64,000 nt of DNA from Actinoplanes sp. N902-109 (GTDB lineage: Bacteria > Actinomycetota > Actinomycetes > Mycobacteriales > Micromonosporaceae), in the NCBI RefSeq assembly GCF_000389965.1, contig NC_021191.1, forward strand, positions 7,131,501 through 7,195,500, written 5' to 3'. The notes beneath the pieces are model-generated. The model had not been told where the DNA came from and did not search any database. It saw only the letters and a list, made by a program, of their open reading frames with translations. Shown here one piece after another: positions 32,415 through 40,678 of the stretch (positions are counted from its first letter, which is position 1; each line of letters starts with the position of its first letter). A program made the translations under genes and the position numbers.

Positions 32415-32939
32415 TTACTTCACGCGGATCAGGCGGGCCATGACGGTGCTGCCGTCCTTGCGACCGGCCACGCCGACCTCGGCACCGGTGGCCAGCTTCC
32501 CCTTGACCGTGACGGGGTCGCCGAGCGTCCAGGTCTGGGTGAAGCCGTCGGCGGACTTGACACTCACCGTCTTGGCGTCGGTGGCCGTCACGGTGCCGCG
32601 CTGCACGACGACCGTCCGGGCGCCCTTCTTGCCCTGCACCGTGACCTCGCCGTGCAGGGTGTTCTTCCGCAGGTACGACCGGCCGGCCTTGTCCTTCGGT
32701 GCGGCCTTGTCCTTCGGTGCGGCCTTGTCCTTCGGTGCGGCCTTGTCCTTCGGTGCGGCCTTGTCCTTGGCCGCGGCGTCGGGTGCGCCCGACGCCCCCG
32801 GCTGCGGCGTCGACTCCGAGAAGCCCACGGCGGTCAGCGCGGACATGTCGTCGGCCAGGTCGGCGGGGGTCGTGGTGGTGCCGCACGCGGTCAGGGCGAG
32901 CAGACCGGCGACACCCAAGCTCAGAGCGATACGTTTCAT
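32415..32939 (-). CDS. Lipoprotein with AAPKDK tandem repeats
   Basis: 174 residues. Lipobox LLALTAC gives a lipidated Cys after a short signal peptide. A hydrophilic linker carries AAPKDK repeated four times plus a partial copy. The C-terminal ~90 residues form a beta-rich domain with two similar halves (LHGEVTVQGKKGARTVVVQR and later VTVKGKLATGAEVGV), resembling DUF5666-type OB-like domains. It follows the histidine kinase gene by 41 bases in the same direction, so it is probably the third gene of that operon and may be its surface sensor or target. Confidence 0.8.
   Translation of the reverse strand: MKRIALSLGVAGLLALTACGTTTTPADLADDMSALTAVGFSESTPQPGASGAPDAAAKDKAAPKDKAAPKDKAAPKDKAAPKDKAGRSYLRKNTLHGEVTVQGKKGARTVVVQRGTVTATDAKTVSVKSADGFTQTWTLGDPVTVKGKLATGAEVGVAGRKDGSTVMARLIRVK
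32686..32769. repeat. 18-bp tandem repeat inside the lipoprotein gene
   Basis: GCCTTGTCCTTCGGTGCG occurs four times perfectly (32686-32757) plus a partial fifth copy. It encodes AAPKDK on the minus strand. Copy number is likely to vary between strains. Confidence 0.9.
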
Positions 32940-32980
32940 GGGGACCACTGTGCCGCCGGTGTGCTCGGCGCGGGTCAGCG

Positions 32981-34312
32981 TCACGTTCGGGTTGTGTAAG
33001 GCACCGTGATGGTGAACATGGCGCCGCCCTCGGGCGCGTGACCGGCTTCGATGGTGCCACCCAGCCGCGTCACCAGCCGGGCGGCGAGCGCGAGACCGAG
33101 GCCGCTGCCGGTCTTCCGTACGTGCCGGTAGCGCTGTTGCAACGCACCGCGCTGGAACGCGACCGCAAGATCCTCATCGGTGAGACCGGGCCCGCCGTCG
33201 CGGATCTCCACGACGCCACCGCGCTCCCCCGCGCGTACCGCCAGCACCAGCGGCGCACCGGCCGGTACGACCCGCAGCGCGTTCTCGCACAACCCGTCGA
33301 CCACCTGCCGGATCCGGCCCGGATCGGTGTCGACCATGACGGGCTGCGCGGGCACCTCCACCGTGAGCACCGGCCCGTCCGGGGAGCAGCGCGGCGCCCA
33401 CGCCTCCCCCGCCGTCGCCACCAGATCGGCCAGGTCCACGGCGACGACGTCCACCGGCAGGTCGGCCGCCTCCAGCCGGGACAGCACCAGCAGGTCGGAG
33501 ATCAGCCGGTCGAGCCGCTCGGCCTCGCCCAGCATCGTCTGCGCGGCGCTGTCTGCCGTGACCACCCCGTCGGCGAGGGCCTCGGCGTACCCCCGGATCG
33601 TCGCCAGCGGCGTCCGTAACTCGTGCGAGACGGAGAGCAGGAACTCGCGCTCACGGCCCTCGCTGATCTGCAGGGCCGCGCCCAGCCGGTTGAGCGCCGA
33701 CGCCAGCTCGGCTGCCTCGGCCGGCGCGCGCACCGCCAGCCGTACGGACCGGTCCCCCGCCGACAAGCGGGCCGCCGCCAGCGCCGCCTGCCGCAACGGC
33801 CGGGTGACGAAATGCGCCAGCAACGCCCCGGCGCCGACCCCGCCGAGCAGCCCGGCCAGCAACGCGACCCACACCCCGCCGAGCACCCGTGCGGCCGTAC
33901 CGGAAACCGCCGGGCGGGTGAGCACCACCCCGGCATCGTTGCCGCTCAACGGCCGGCCCGCGATCAGCACCGCGCGCCCGTCGACCACCCCGGTGCTGCT
34001 GACGACGGACCCGGCCGCCACCGCGCCGACCACGCGCTCCGGCAACCCGGGCCGGTCCGGCACACCCTGCCGGAGCAGGTAGACAGCTATACCGTCGTCC
34101 CGCAGCCGCGTCACGATCCGCTCCCGCGCAACGGGCCGCTCGGTGGCCAGCAGCTCCACCGCCAGCGCCGACTTCTCCACAAGATCGGCCCGGGCAGCAC
34201 TATTGGCCGACCGCACCGCAATCGGCAACGCCACCAGCGCGGTGATGATCACGGAAACCACCGCCGTCGCCGCGGTCACGAGCACCGCCCGCCCGCTGAA
34301 CGTCCTAAGCAT
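32981..34312 (-). CDS. Sensor histidine kinase
   Basis: 443 residues. Two membrane helices (AVVSVIITALVALPIAV near the start and VWVALLAGLLGGVGAGALLA near 150-170) flank an extracytoplasmic sensor of ~110 residues. A HAMP domain (TRPLRQAALAAARLSAGD) follows, then the H-box VSHELRTPLATIRGYAEAL, the N-box CENALRVVPAG, and G boxes DGGPGLTDED and GSGLGLALA. It is a group with OmpR partners. Its ATG overlaps the response regulator stop by eight bases. Confidence 0.93.
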   Translation of the reverse strand: MLRTFSGRAVLVTAATAVVSVIITALVALPIAVRSANSAARADLVEKSALAVELLATERPVARERIVTRLRDDGIAVYLLRQGVPDRPGLPERVVGAVAAGSVVSSTGVVDGRAVLIAGRPLSGNDAGVVLTRPAVSGTAARVLGGVWVALLAGLLGGVGAGALLAHFVTRPLRQAALAAARLSAGDRSVRLAVRAPAEAAELASALNRLGAALQISEGREREFLLSVSHELRTPLATIRGYAEALADGVVTADSAAQTMLGEAERLDRLISDLLVLSRLEAADLPVDVVAVDLADLVATAGEAWAPRCSPDGPVLTVEVPAQPVMVDTDPGRIRQVVDGLCENALRVVPAGAPLVLAVRAGERGGVVEIRDGGPGLTDEDLAVAFQRGALQQRYRHVRKTGSGLGLALAARLVTRLGGTIEAGHAPEGGAMFTITVPYTTRT

Positions 34313-34985
34313 CGGCGGTGTAACCCACCCCGCGGACCGTCCGGATCAGCCCCGCGGCGCTCCCCAGCTTCGCGCGCACCTGGGCGACATGCACATCCAC
34401 CGTACGGGTGCCGGCGTGCGACGCGTACCCCCACACTCCGGCGAGCAGCTCATCCCGGGTGAACACCCGCCCGGGCCGCCCGAGCAGGTGCCCGAGCAGA
34501 TCGAACTCGGTCGGCGTCAGGTTGAGCGGAACCCCGGCCACCGTCACCACCCGCCGAGCCGGATCGAGCACGACGTCCCCCAGCGTCTTGACCCGCTCCC
34601 CCTCACCGGGCCCCGCCGCCCGCCGCAACAGGGCCCGAAGGCGAGCAACCAGCTCCCGAGGGCTGAAAGGCTTGGTGACATAGTCGTCGCCGCCCAGCTC
34701 CAACCCGACGATCCGATCGACCTCGTCGTCCCGGGCCGTCAGGAACACCACCGGAGTCCAGTCGCCGTCCTCCCGCAACCGCCGGCAGACCTCGGTACCC
34801 TCCATGCCCGGCAACGCGATGTCCAGAATGCAGGCGACCGGCCGCATCTTCCGGGCGGCGGCCAGCCCAGCAACGCCATCATGCTCGACCTGCACCCCGA
34901 ACCCATCCCGAGCAAGATAAAGCCGGACAAGATCGGCAATGGGCCGCTCATCCTCCACCACCAGCACCAGGCCCTTGTCCCCCAC
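34305..34985 (-). CDS. OmpR family response regulator
   Basis: 226 residues from the GTG at 34985 (VGDKGLVLVVEDERPIADLV). The receiver domain has the phosphoacceptor Asp in CILDIALPGMEG and the Lys in VTKPFSPREL. The C-terminal winged helix has LTPTEFDLLGHLL and TVDVHVAQVRAKLG. It is the first gene of a regulator-kinase-lipoprotein operon. GGGGGT precedes the start. The frame extends to 35093, but that part is not receiver-like. Confidence 0.92.
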   Translation of the reverse strand: MGDKGLVLVVEDERPIADLVRLYLARDGFGVQVEHDGVAGLAAARKMRPVACILDIALPGMEGTEVCRRLREDGDWTPVVFLTARDDEVDRIVGLELGGDDYVTKPFSPRELVARLRALLRRAAGPGEGERVKTLGDVVLDPARRVVTVAGVPLNLTPTEFDLLGHLLGRPGRVFTRDELLAGVWGYASHAGTRTVDVHVAQVRAKLGSAAGLIRTVRGVGYTADA

Positions 34986-35104
34986 ACCCCCATTCTGCCC
35001 GCGCAACCAGCCCCCCGACGTTCGAGCGATGTAAGGGCAAGCCAGCCGCGCGTTGACCGCCTTACCCACGGCCGGGTGTCTCCCGCAACACACCCAAGCT
35101 CAAC

Positions 35105-35139
35105 GTGCCGTGCCGTGCCGTGCCGTGCCGTGCCGTGCC
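35105..35139. repeat. Pentanucleotide GTGCC repeat
   Basis: Seven perfect GTGCC copies, then degenerate copies to about 35190 (CCATGGCGTG, TGGCGTCCC). It lies upstream of the response regulator operon. Confidence 0.9.
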
Positions 35140-35220
35140 ATGGCGTGCCATGGCGTGGCGTCCCTTCCCGTGCCTTGCCGTGGCGTGCCGCTGACGCAGG
35201 CCCCGCCCGCCTTCCCGCCG

Positions 35221-35600
35221 CACGCCGTTTCCCGCAACCAACTGCCGCCCGCCGCACGCCGTTTCCTCGCAGCACGTCGTTTCCTCGCAGCCCGCCGTCT
35301 CCCACCGCCCAGCGTTTCTCGCAACCCGTCGCAACCCACCACCCGACGTTTTCTCGCAGCCCGTTGTTTCCTGCAGCCCGTTGTTTCCCGCCGCCCATCG
35401 TCTCCCGCTGCCCGTTGTTTCCCGGTGCCCGTCGTTTCCAGCAGCCCGCCGTCTCCCACCACCCGCCGTCTCCCGCAGCCCGTCGTTTCCAGCAGCCCGC
35501 CGTCTCCCGCAGCCCGTTGTTTCCCGTCGCATGCCGTCTCCCGCAGCGAACCGCCGCCCGCCGCCCGTCGTCTCCCGCCGTTTCCCACAGCCGACCGCTT
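35221..35600. repeat. 17-bp degenerate minisatellite
   Basis: About 22 head-to-tail units of 17-18 bp with consensus CCCGCCGTYTCCCGCAG. Frames on both strands stay open through it, giving spurious Arg- or Ser/Pro-rich ORFs with no codon support. It lies between the response regulator operon and the HAD gene. Confidence 0.85.
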
Positions 35601-35612
35601 CCCCCGCCCACC

Positions 35613-35758
35613 TCTCCCACGGAACGCCGTTTCCCACACCGTCCACGGATCTTGTGAAACCCTGTAGGATCCGCCAGCCCGCCCGTCTCCACAGCCCGCC
35701 GTTTCCGACAGCCCACCGCCCCCAGCTCACCGTCTCCCACGGAACGCCGTTTCCCACA
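35613..35758. repeat. 26-bp direct repeat pair
   Basis: An identical 26-base sequence beginning TCTCCCACGG and ending GTTTCCCACA occurs at 35613-35638 and at 35733-35758, 120 bases apart. It is an extension of the 17-bp minisatellite material. Confidence 0.8.
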
Positions 35759-35827
35759 GCCCGCTTGTTCTCGACGTCGATCCGCACCCATGGGTGATCT
35801 TCAGTCGGCATCCGGCTCGGGTGTTTG

Positions 35828-36313
35828 ATGGAACGTGTGAACCGACCCGTGATGCTGCTGGATCTCGACGGCGTGCTGAACCCGTTCGGTGCGTCCACCT
35901 GTCCCGAGGGCTACGTCGAACACGAGTTCTTCCCCGGTGAAGGCCTGGAACGTTACTGCCCCGCGCACGGCGAGTGGATCCGCGAACTCGCCGCAGCGGG
36001 TGATCTGTACTGGGCCAGCGCCTGGGGCGAGGACGCCAACACACTGTTGGCCCCGCTGCTCGGCATCGACAGTCTCCCGGTGATCCCGTTCCCGCCGGTA
36101 CCGTTCCCACCGGAACGTAAAGTCCCGGTCATCGCCGAAGCGGTGGGCGACCGCCCGGTCGCCTGGATCGACGACAACCATACGGACGCAGGCCGACGCT
36201 GGGCAGCGGAACGCGCCGCCCCCACTCTCCTGGTCCCGGTGGACGCCGCGACAGGATGGAACCGCGACGATGTGGACAAGGTCCTCGCCTGGTCCCGCCA
36301 ACTAGGGGCATGA
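35828..36313 (+). CDS. HAD-like hydrolase
   Basis: 161 residues. Motif I is MLLDLDGVLNPFG, motif II Ser lies in YWASAWGEDAN, and motif IV is AWIDDNHTDAG. The small size, with no cap domain, fits the HAD_SAK_2-like group seen in actinobacteria. The ATG at 35828 is taken as start; a TTG directly precedes it and a GTG lies four codons in. There is no clear ribosome site. Substrate unknown. Confidence 0.8.
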   Translation: MERVNRPVMLLDLDGVLNPFGASTCPEGYVEHEFFPGEGLERYCPAHGEWIRELAAAGDLYWASAWGEDANTLLAPLLGIDSLPVIPFPPVPFPPERKVPVIAEAVGDRPVAWIDDNHTDAGRRWAAERAAPTLLVPVDAATGWNRDDVDKVLAWSRQLGA

Positions 36314-36472
36314 CCCTGCACCGGCGGATCCTGTTTCCGACGGCCTGCCGCACGGTCACGGAACGCCGTGATCCCTTGCTGCAGAACGTTGTTGCTCACC
36401 GGCGCGCGTGGTTCGTCCTGGCACGCGGGACCGCACCGCCGCACACCTGGCCCACCCGATAATCGAGCCCAC

Positions 36473-36503
36473 GCGCGTTCCCGGTCCGCAGCCGGGAACG
36501 CGC
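36473..36503. terminator. Hairpin between convergent HAD and VOC genes
   Basis: Perfect 12-bp arms (GCGCGTTCCCGG) with a seven-base loop. It lies about 105 bases before the VOC stop and 160 bases after the HAD stop. Confidence 0.6.
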
Positions 36504-36607
36504 CGTTCACCTGCATCGATCGGTCACGGGTACGGGACAGCCGGAGCCCGCGGGCGGGTTTGCGGCGGCATCAACAGCGGTGGGACATCGCTCTCCGGTG
36601 ACCGTCG

Positions 36608-37024
36608 TCAGGCGTTCGAAGCGCCGTCTTGACTGGCGGCCATGGGCTGGACGATCTGGATCGGGTTGCCGTCGGGGTCGGCGGTCCATGCGATCAGCAG
36701 CCGGTCGAGCCACTTGTGCGGTGCCGCCAAGGCAGGGGCTCCGCTCTCGACGAGGGAGGCGTAAGCCGTCGCCGTGTCGTCGGTCCAGAGGACGACGGCG
36801 GCCCGCTGTCCTTCGGTGACCGGGGCGAGGCCGTGATCCGCACGCGTCGACGCGGCGGAGGCGAAGCCGATCTTGTACCCGTCCAGTGCGAGATCGACGT
36901 GGATGGGTTCACCTTCGGCAGGCACCTGGAAAGCCTCGGTGAAGCCGAGTTGCCTGTAGAAAGCGACGGCCCGCGGGAGATCCTCACTGAAGAGGATCAC
37001 CTGTGGTGTCCGGAAGGTCGACAT
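36608..37024 (-). CDS. VOC family protein
   Basis: 138 residues. It starts RTPQVILFSEDLPRAVAFYR, the usual VOC opening, and ends WTADPDGNPIQIVQP, carrying the metal-position Glu/Gln variation of bleomycin-resistance-like proteins. The ATG is preceded by TAGGTT and six bases, so it may be leaderless. Substrate unknown. Confidence 0.87.
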   Translation of the reverse strand: MSTFRTPQVILFSEDLPRAVAFYRQLGFTEAFQVPAEGEPIHVDLALDGYKIGFASAASTRADHGLAPVTEGQRAAVVLWTDDTATAYASLVESGAPALAAPHKWLDRLLIAWTADPDGNPIQIVQPMAASQDGASNA

Positions 37025-37036
37025 GGGGCGAACCTA
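37025..37036 (-). promoter_or_regulatory. Putative leaderless -10 element of the VOC gene
   Basis: On the minus strand TAGGTT is followed by CGCCCC and ATG. No Shine-Dalgarno sequence. Confidence 0.4.
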
Positions 37037-37105
37037 CCGCCCGTCAACCATGGCGTTTGCCCTGCCGGCGCCACAGATACCGCCTGCCACCACGGATGCC
37101 GCCCG

Positions 37106-37312
37106 CCGTCGCCAGCTGATCCCTGCGCCCTTGCCGTCGCCGCCGGCCCATTCCTCCACCCGTAGCCACCGCCAGCCGTCCCTCGACCCGCCGCCAGCCC
37201 ATCCCTCCATCCACCGTTGCCGCCAACCGTCCCTCGACCGGCCGCCAGCTCATCCCTGCACCCGCCATTGCCGCCAGCTCATCCCTGCATCTGCCGTTGC
37301 CGCCATCTCCAA
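37106..37312. repeat. Degenerate 22/29-bp minisatellite
   Basis: Units of 29 bp (starting CCGCCAGCTCATCCCTGC and ending CCRTTG) alternate with 22-bp units (CCGCCAGCCGTCCCTCGACC and two bases). About six units are recognisable. It is intergenic, between the VOC gene and the large glycosidase. Confidence 0.75.
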
Positions 37313-37354
37313 GCCCATGTGCGGTTGGGAACGGAGGACGAGGTTCCACGGATG

Positions 37355-37396
37355 GTCCCCGTTCCCAGCCGCCGCCAACGGCCCGGGAACGGGGAC
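37355..37396. terminator. Hairpin terminator downstream of the GH16-like gene
   Basis: Perfect 12-bp arms GTCCCCGTTCCC / GGGAACGGGGAC with an 18-base loop, 13 bases past the stop of the minus-strand glycosidase gene. Confidence 0.7.
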
Positions 37397-37408
37397 GTTT
37401 CTGTTTCC

Positions 37409-40400
37409 TCAGCTGCGGTACACGCCGAACTCCCACAGTGAATAGCCATAGGCCGAGCCGCGCACCGTGCCGTTGACCCGCACGTAGCGCCCGGATCCGC
37501 TCACGGCGAGATCATCGAAGCCGCCGTTCCCGGTTGCCGTCGAGTAGATCGTGTTCCAGGTCGCACCATCGTTCGACACCTGCACGTTGTAGCCCTTGGC
37601 GTACGCCGCCTCCCAAGCAAGCCGGACGTGGTTGAAGGACTGCACCGAACCGAGATCCACCTGCAACCACGCGGTGTCGACCCACTCGCTTGCCCACCGG
37701 GTGCCGTAGTCACCGTCGACCGCGTACCCCGGGAGTTGCGCTCCATTGGTTCCGGTCGGCTGGTAGGACGACGTGGAAACAGATTTCCCACGGCTCAGGT
37801 CCGTGCCCGGAATCGGCGGCGGCACCACCTTGAACGAGCGCTGCTCGATACCGACGTTGCCCTGGCCGTCGTATGCGTAGACATAGACCTTCCAGACACC
37901 GAGCTGCTCCGGTGCTCGTACGGTGAAAGTGCCGTTACCGTTGTCGGTGAAGACCACGTTTGTCAGACCCGTGTTCCCGGTGATGTGCTTGTCGGAGAAC
38001 ATGAGGTTCCATCGGATCAGGTCGCCGTTGGGATCGTTGGCCGCTGCCGCCACTGTGAACGTGCCACCTGCGGGAACCGCCGTCTGACCGCTGACCGACA
38101 TGGACGTGATTTCCGGCGGCGTGTTCGGGGAAGCCTGACCGGTGTAGGCCTGTCGCAGCGCGTGATAGCCGAGCCGCCGCCAGCCCCCGGTGAACGTGTT
38201 CAGCCAGATGCCTCCGAAGTCGTTCTCCAGCCCGTAGTGGAACTCCGTGGCACCGAGCGCCACGCCCGGGTGCGCCTTGATCGCGTTCCAGCTCGCTGTG
38301 TATCCGGCCCGCTTCTGCAGATCGGACGGCTCAGTGGGAAGACCGTTCACGTCCACGGGCACCTCCCACTCACCAGCGGGACCGCCCTCGGTAACGATGT
38401 ACGGCTTCGAGTATCCGCCGTTGATCCAGTCCTGCTTGACGTTTCCGATCGCCCCGTACGAATTCACGGCCAGCAGGTCGAGGTCGGGCGCGTACTGCTT
38501 GTAGTACGGCCACGCCCCGGTGTAGGCATCAGTCGAGGTGACCGGGTGATTCGGGTCCGCCGCATGGATGGCCTGCGCGAGCTCGTTGACGAACTTCGCG
38601 TACCCAATTCTCCGTGCCTCCACCTCGGCCGCGGAAAGGCCGTGATCCTGCATGGTCAGGATCACCTCGTTCCCGACGTCCCACATCAGCACACCTTGCC
38701 GGTTCTTCAGCGCGTTGACTCGGGAAACGATTTCCGACTTCACCGAGTTCTTGTACGCCGTGTCGTTCACATAGTCGGCGCCCTGGTTGAGCCAGTGCCC
38801 GATGATCACTTTGATGCCCTGCTGAGCGGCCCGGTCCAGTAAGGTCGGCGTGTTGGCATCGTCGACACCCCAGATCCGGATCGTGTTGACGCCCATGTTC
38901 TTCAAATCGCGCAGGTAACCGTCCGCCGCTGCCTGCGGCGGCCCATAGGTCAACCCCTTGACCTCGTACGCGGAACCGTTGACGTTGAGCTGCCAGTTTC
39001 CCTGCGTTCCAGTGACCCGGACGACCGAAGGACCAGCCGGTGTCGCCGGATCGGTCATCGCCGCCGGCGTGGAACCGGCGCTCCGGGAAACCGTTACCGA
39101 GTCGACCGACAGCACCCCGCCGGACGTCGTGTCCGGGGTCGGCGTGGTGAACCCGGCGTTCGCGTTCGGCAACGAGCCGCCGATGCCGAGGTCAAGGCGC
39201 AGGAAGAAGCCGTGGTGGATGGCCGCCGTCCACGCGGTGACGCCCACCTGCGACTCCCGGACGATCCAGGTCTGCCGGCCGTCGAGGTAGAACCGGATCT
39301 CCTCGTCGGTTTTCGTACGGTCGATGACCTGCGCATACTCATGAAAACCGGTCTGGCACCCGGAGCAGCTGGCCAGCCCGCTGGAACGGCCGTTGTACTC
39401 GGCGCAGGGGCCGTCGGGGGCGGTTCCGCAGTGCAGCGTCTGGGACAGCTGGCTGCGTCCGTTGACGTCGGTCATGATGTCGGTCTCGCCGACGCCTGGC
39501 CAGTTGTTGTAGTTGCCCCGGTAAGCAGCACCGGTGGCTCGGAAACCAGGCCAGTATCCGTTCCCGTTGCTGACGTCCGGCTGCTTCAGCACGGCGGCGA
39601 ACCGGGTCTGCTCACCGGCCCGGGGCTCGAAGTCGGAACGTTGTGTTTCCAAGCGCCCGGACGTCCAGTTGCCCGTACCGTCGCGGATCGCCTTGATGTT
39701 GAGTTTTCCAGCGCCGTCGAGGAAGACATTCGTGGTGGCCGCGGTGGCCGTCTCGACCTCGCCCGTTCCCCAGTTCGCCGCACCGCCCGGATACTGCGTT
39801 CCCGTACGGAGCAGCCAGTTGGCGGAACTGGGCGAGGTGTTCGCCGCACCGGTGAAGTCGTCGGACCAGACCGTGGTCCAGCTGGGGTCACCAGGGTTTC
39901 CCGGGTTACCGGGGTTCGAGCCCGGCGACCCGTACACCTTGAACTCCCAGAGCGAGTAACCGTATCCGCCGGCGCGCTGCGTTCCGTACATCCGGACGTA
40001 GCGCCCGGACCCGCTGACCGTCAGCGTTTCCGTGCCGCCGGCACCGTTGCTGGTGCTGTAGATGTCGGTCCAGGCGCTGCCGTCAGTGCTGGTCTGAATC
40101 TTGTACGCCTTGCCGTATGCGTTCTCCCACTGCAGCACCACTTGGGAAATCGAGGAAACGGCGCCGAGGTCGATCTGCAACCACTGCGGATCGGCGAACT
40201 GGCTCGACCACCGGGTACCGGCGTTCCCGTCGACGGCGTTCGTCGCCGGGACGTCGTTTCCCTCCTGCGAGGATGCGGTGGCCGGACGCCCCTGCGACAA
40301 CAGGGAGTCGGCCGCTTGCGCGGCGCCCTGCACCACGCCCAGGTAGACGGCGATGAGAGTCAGCACGACAAGCGACACGGACGACCGCCGGATTGCCGGA

Positions 40401-40498
40401 AACTTGCGTTCCGCAGGTGTCGCGGCTGGGCAGGATGACGGCGGCAGTGGTGGCCCTGCGGGATGGTCCAGCGGGGATTCCGGAGCATGGGGATGCAC
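37409..40498 (-). CDS. Secreted CBM32 - GH16-like - TIM-barrel glycosidase - Ig - CBM32 protein
   Basis: 1029 residues. A 40-residue N-region precedes the signal helix (VSLVVLTLIAVYLGVVQGAA). CBM32/F5-8C spans ~65-190, a GH16-like fold ~208-475, a GH2/GH5-type clan A barrel ~493-788 (acid/base Glu611 in DVGNEV, nucleophile candidate Glu704 in IVTEGG), an Ig-like domain ~795-895, and a second CBM32 ~903-1029. In the GH16 part the usual E-x-D-x-x-E reads E338-T-D-I-M-T343, so the acid/base Glu is missing. The GTG start has CAGGAG upstream. The promoter and operators place it in the LacI regulon. Likely substrate is a beta-glucan, by inference. Confidence 0.88.
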   Translation of the reverse strand: MHPHAPESPLDHPAGPPLPPSSCPAATPAERKFPAIRRSSVSLVVLTLIAVYLGVVQGAAQAADSLLSQGRPATASSQEGNDVPATNAVDGNAGTRWSSQFADPQWLQIDLGAVSSISQVVLQWENAYGKAYKIQTSTDGSAWTDIYSTSNGAGGTETLTVSGSGRYVRMYGTQRAGGYGYSLWEFKVYGSPGSNPGNPGNPGDPSWTTVWSDDFTGAANTSPSSANWLLRTGTQYPGGAANWGTGEVETATAATTNVFLDGAGKLNIKAIRDGTGNWTSGRLETQRSDFEPRAGEQTRFAAVLKQPDVSNGNGYWPGFRATGAAYRGNYNNWPGVGETDIMTDVNGRSQLSQTLHCGTAPDGPCAEYNGRSSGLASCSGCQTGFHEYAQVIDRTKTDEEIRFYLDGRQTWIVRESQVGVTAWTAAIHHGFFLRLDLGIGGSLPNANAGFTTPTPDTTSGGVLSVDSVTVSRSAGSTPAAMTDPATPAGPSVVRVTGTQGNWQLNVNGSAYEVKGLTYGPPQAAADGYLRDLKNMGVNTIRIWGVDDANTPTLLDRAAQQGIKVIIGHWLNQGADYVNDTAYKNSVKSEIVSRVNALKNRQGVLMWDVGNEVILTMQDHGLSAAEVEARRIGYAKFVNELAQAIHAADPNHPVTSTDAYTGAWPYYKQYAPDLDLLAVNSYGAIGNVKQDWINGGYSKPYIVTEGGPAGEWEVPVDVNGLPTEPSDLQKRAGYTASWNAIKAHPGVALGATEFHYGLENDFGGIWLNTFTGGWRRLGYHALRQAYTGQASPNTPPEITSMSVSGQTAVPAGGTFTVAAAANDPNGDLIRWNLMFSDKHITGNTGLTNVVFTDNGNGTFTVRAPEQLGVWKVYVYAYDGQGNVGIEQRSFKVVPPPIPGTDLSRGKSVSTSSYQPTGTNGAQLPGYAVDGDYGTRWASEWVDTAWLQVDLGSVQSFNHVRLAWEAAYAKGYNVQVSNDGATWNTIYSTATGNGGFDDLAVSGSGRYVRVNGTVRGSAYGYSLWEFGVYRS

Positions 40499-40522
40499 GG
40501 GGAACTCCTGACTCGCGGGGAT

Positions 40523-40536
40523 GGAAAGCGCTCTCC
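40523..40536. promoter_or_regulatory. LacI-type operator, site A
   Basis: GGAAAGCGCTCTCC, near-palindromic around a central CG like CebR/LacI sites. It lies between the -10 box and the start codon of the GH16-like gene, so a bound repressor would block transcription. Confidence 0.85.
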
Positions 40537-40549
40537 GTAGCTTGCGGCA

Positions 40550-40578
40550 GTGTTACGCCGCCTTTTCCTTCATGTCAA
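40550..40578 (-). promoter_or_regulatory. Promoter of the GH16-like gene
   Basis: Minus strand TTGACA (40578-40573), 17-bp spacer, TAACAC (40555-40550). The same arrangement precedes the DUF1996 gene, including the shared GGCG before the -10. Confidence 0.8.
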
Positions 40579-40657
40579 TACGTCGCGGTCGCAAGGGGGA
40601 CTAAGCGTGCCAATACGGCCGCCTCCCACCCGGGCTACCCTCGGCCCGACAACCTTG

Positions 40658-40671
40658 GGAGAGCGCTTTCC
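40658..40671. promoter_or_regulatory. LacI-type operator, site B
   Basis: GGAGAGCGCTTTCC, 135 bp (centre to centre) upstream of site A. It may be an auxiliary site for repressor looping. Confidence 0.75.
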
Positions 40672-40678
40672 GAATGTA

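Noticed and set aside
35053..35898. Several long frames on both strands in the 35 kb repeat
   Set aside because: They arise because the 17-bp units lack stops; both strands are open and the peptides are only repeats.
39909..39925. tRNA-like T-loop GGGGTTCGAGCCCGG
   Set aside because: It lies inside the glycosidase coding sequence (Gly/Asn/Pro linker); no acceptor or anticodon stem fits around it.
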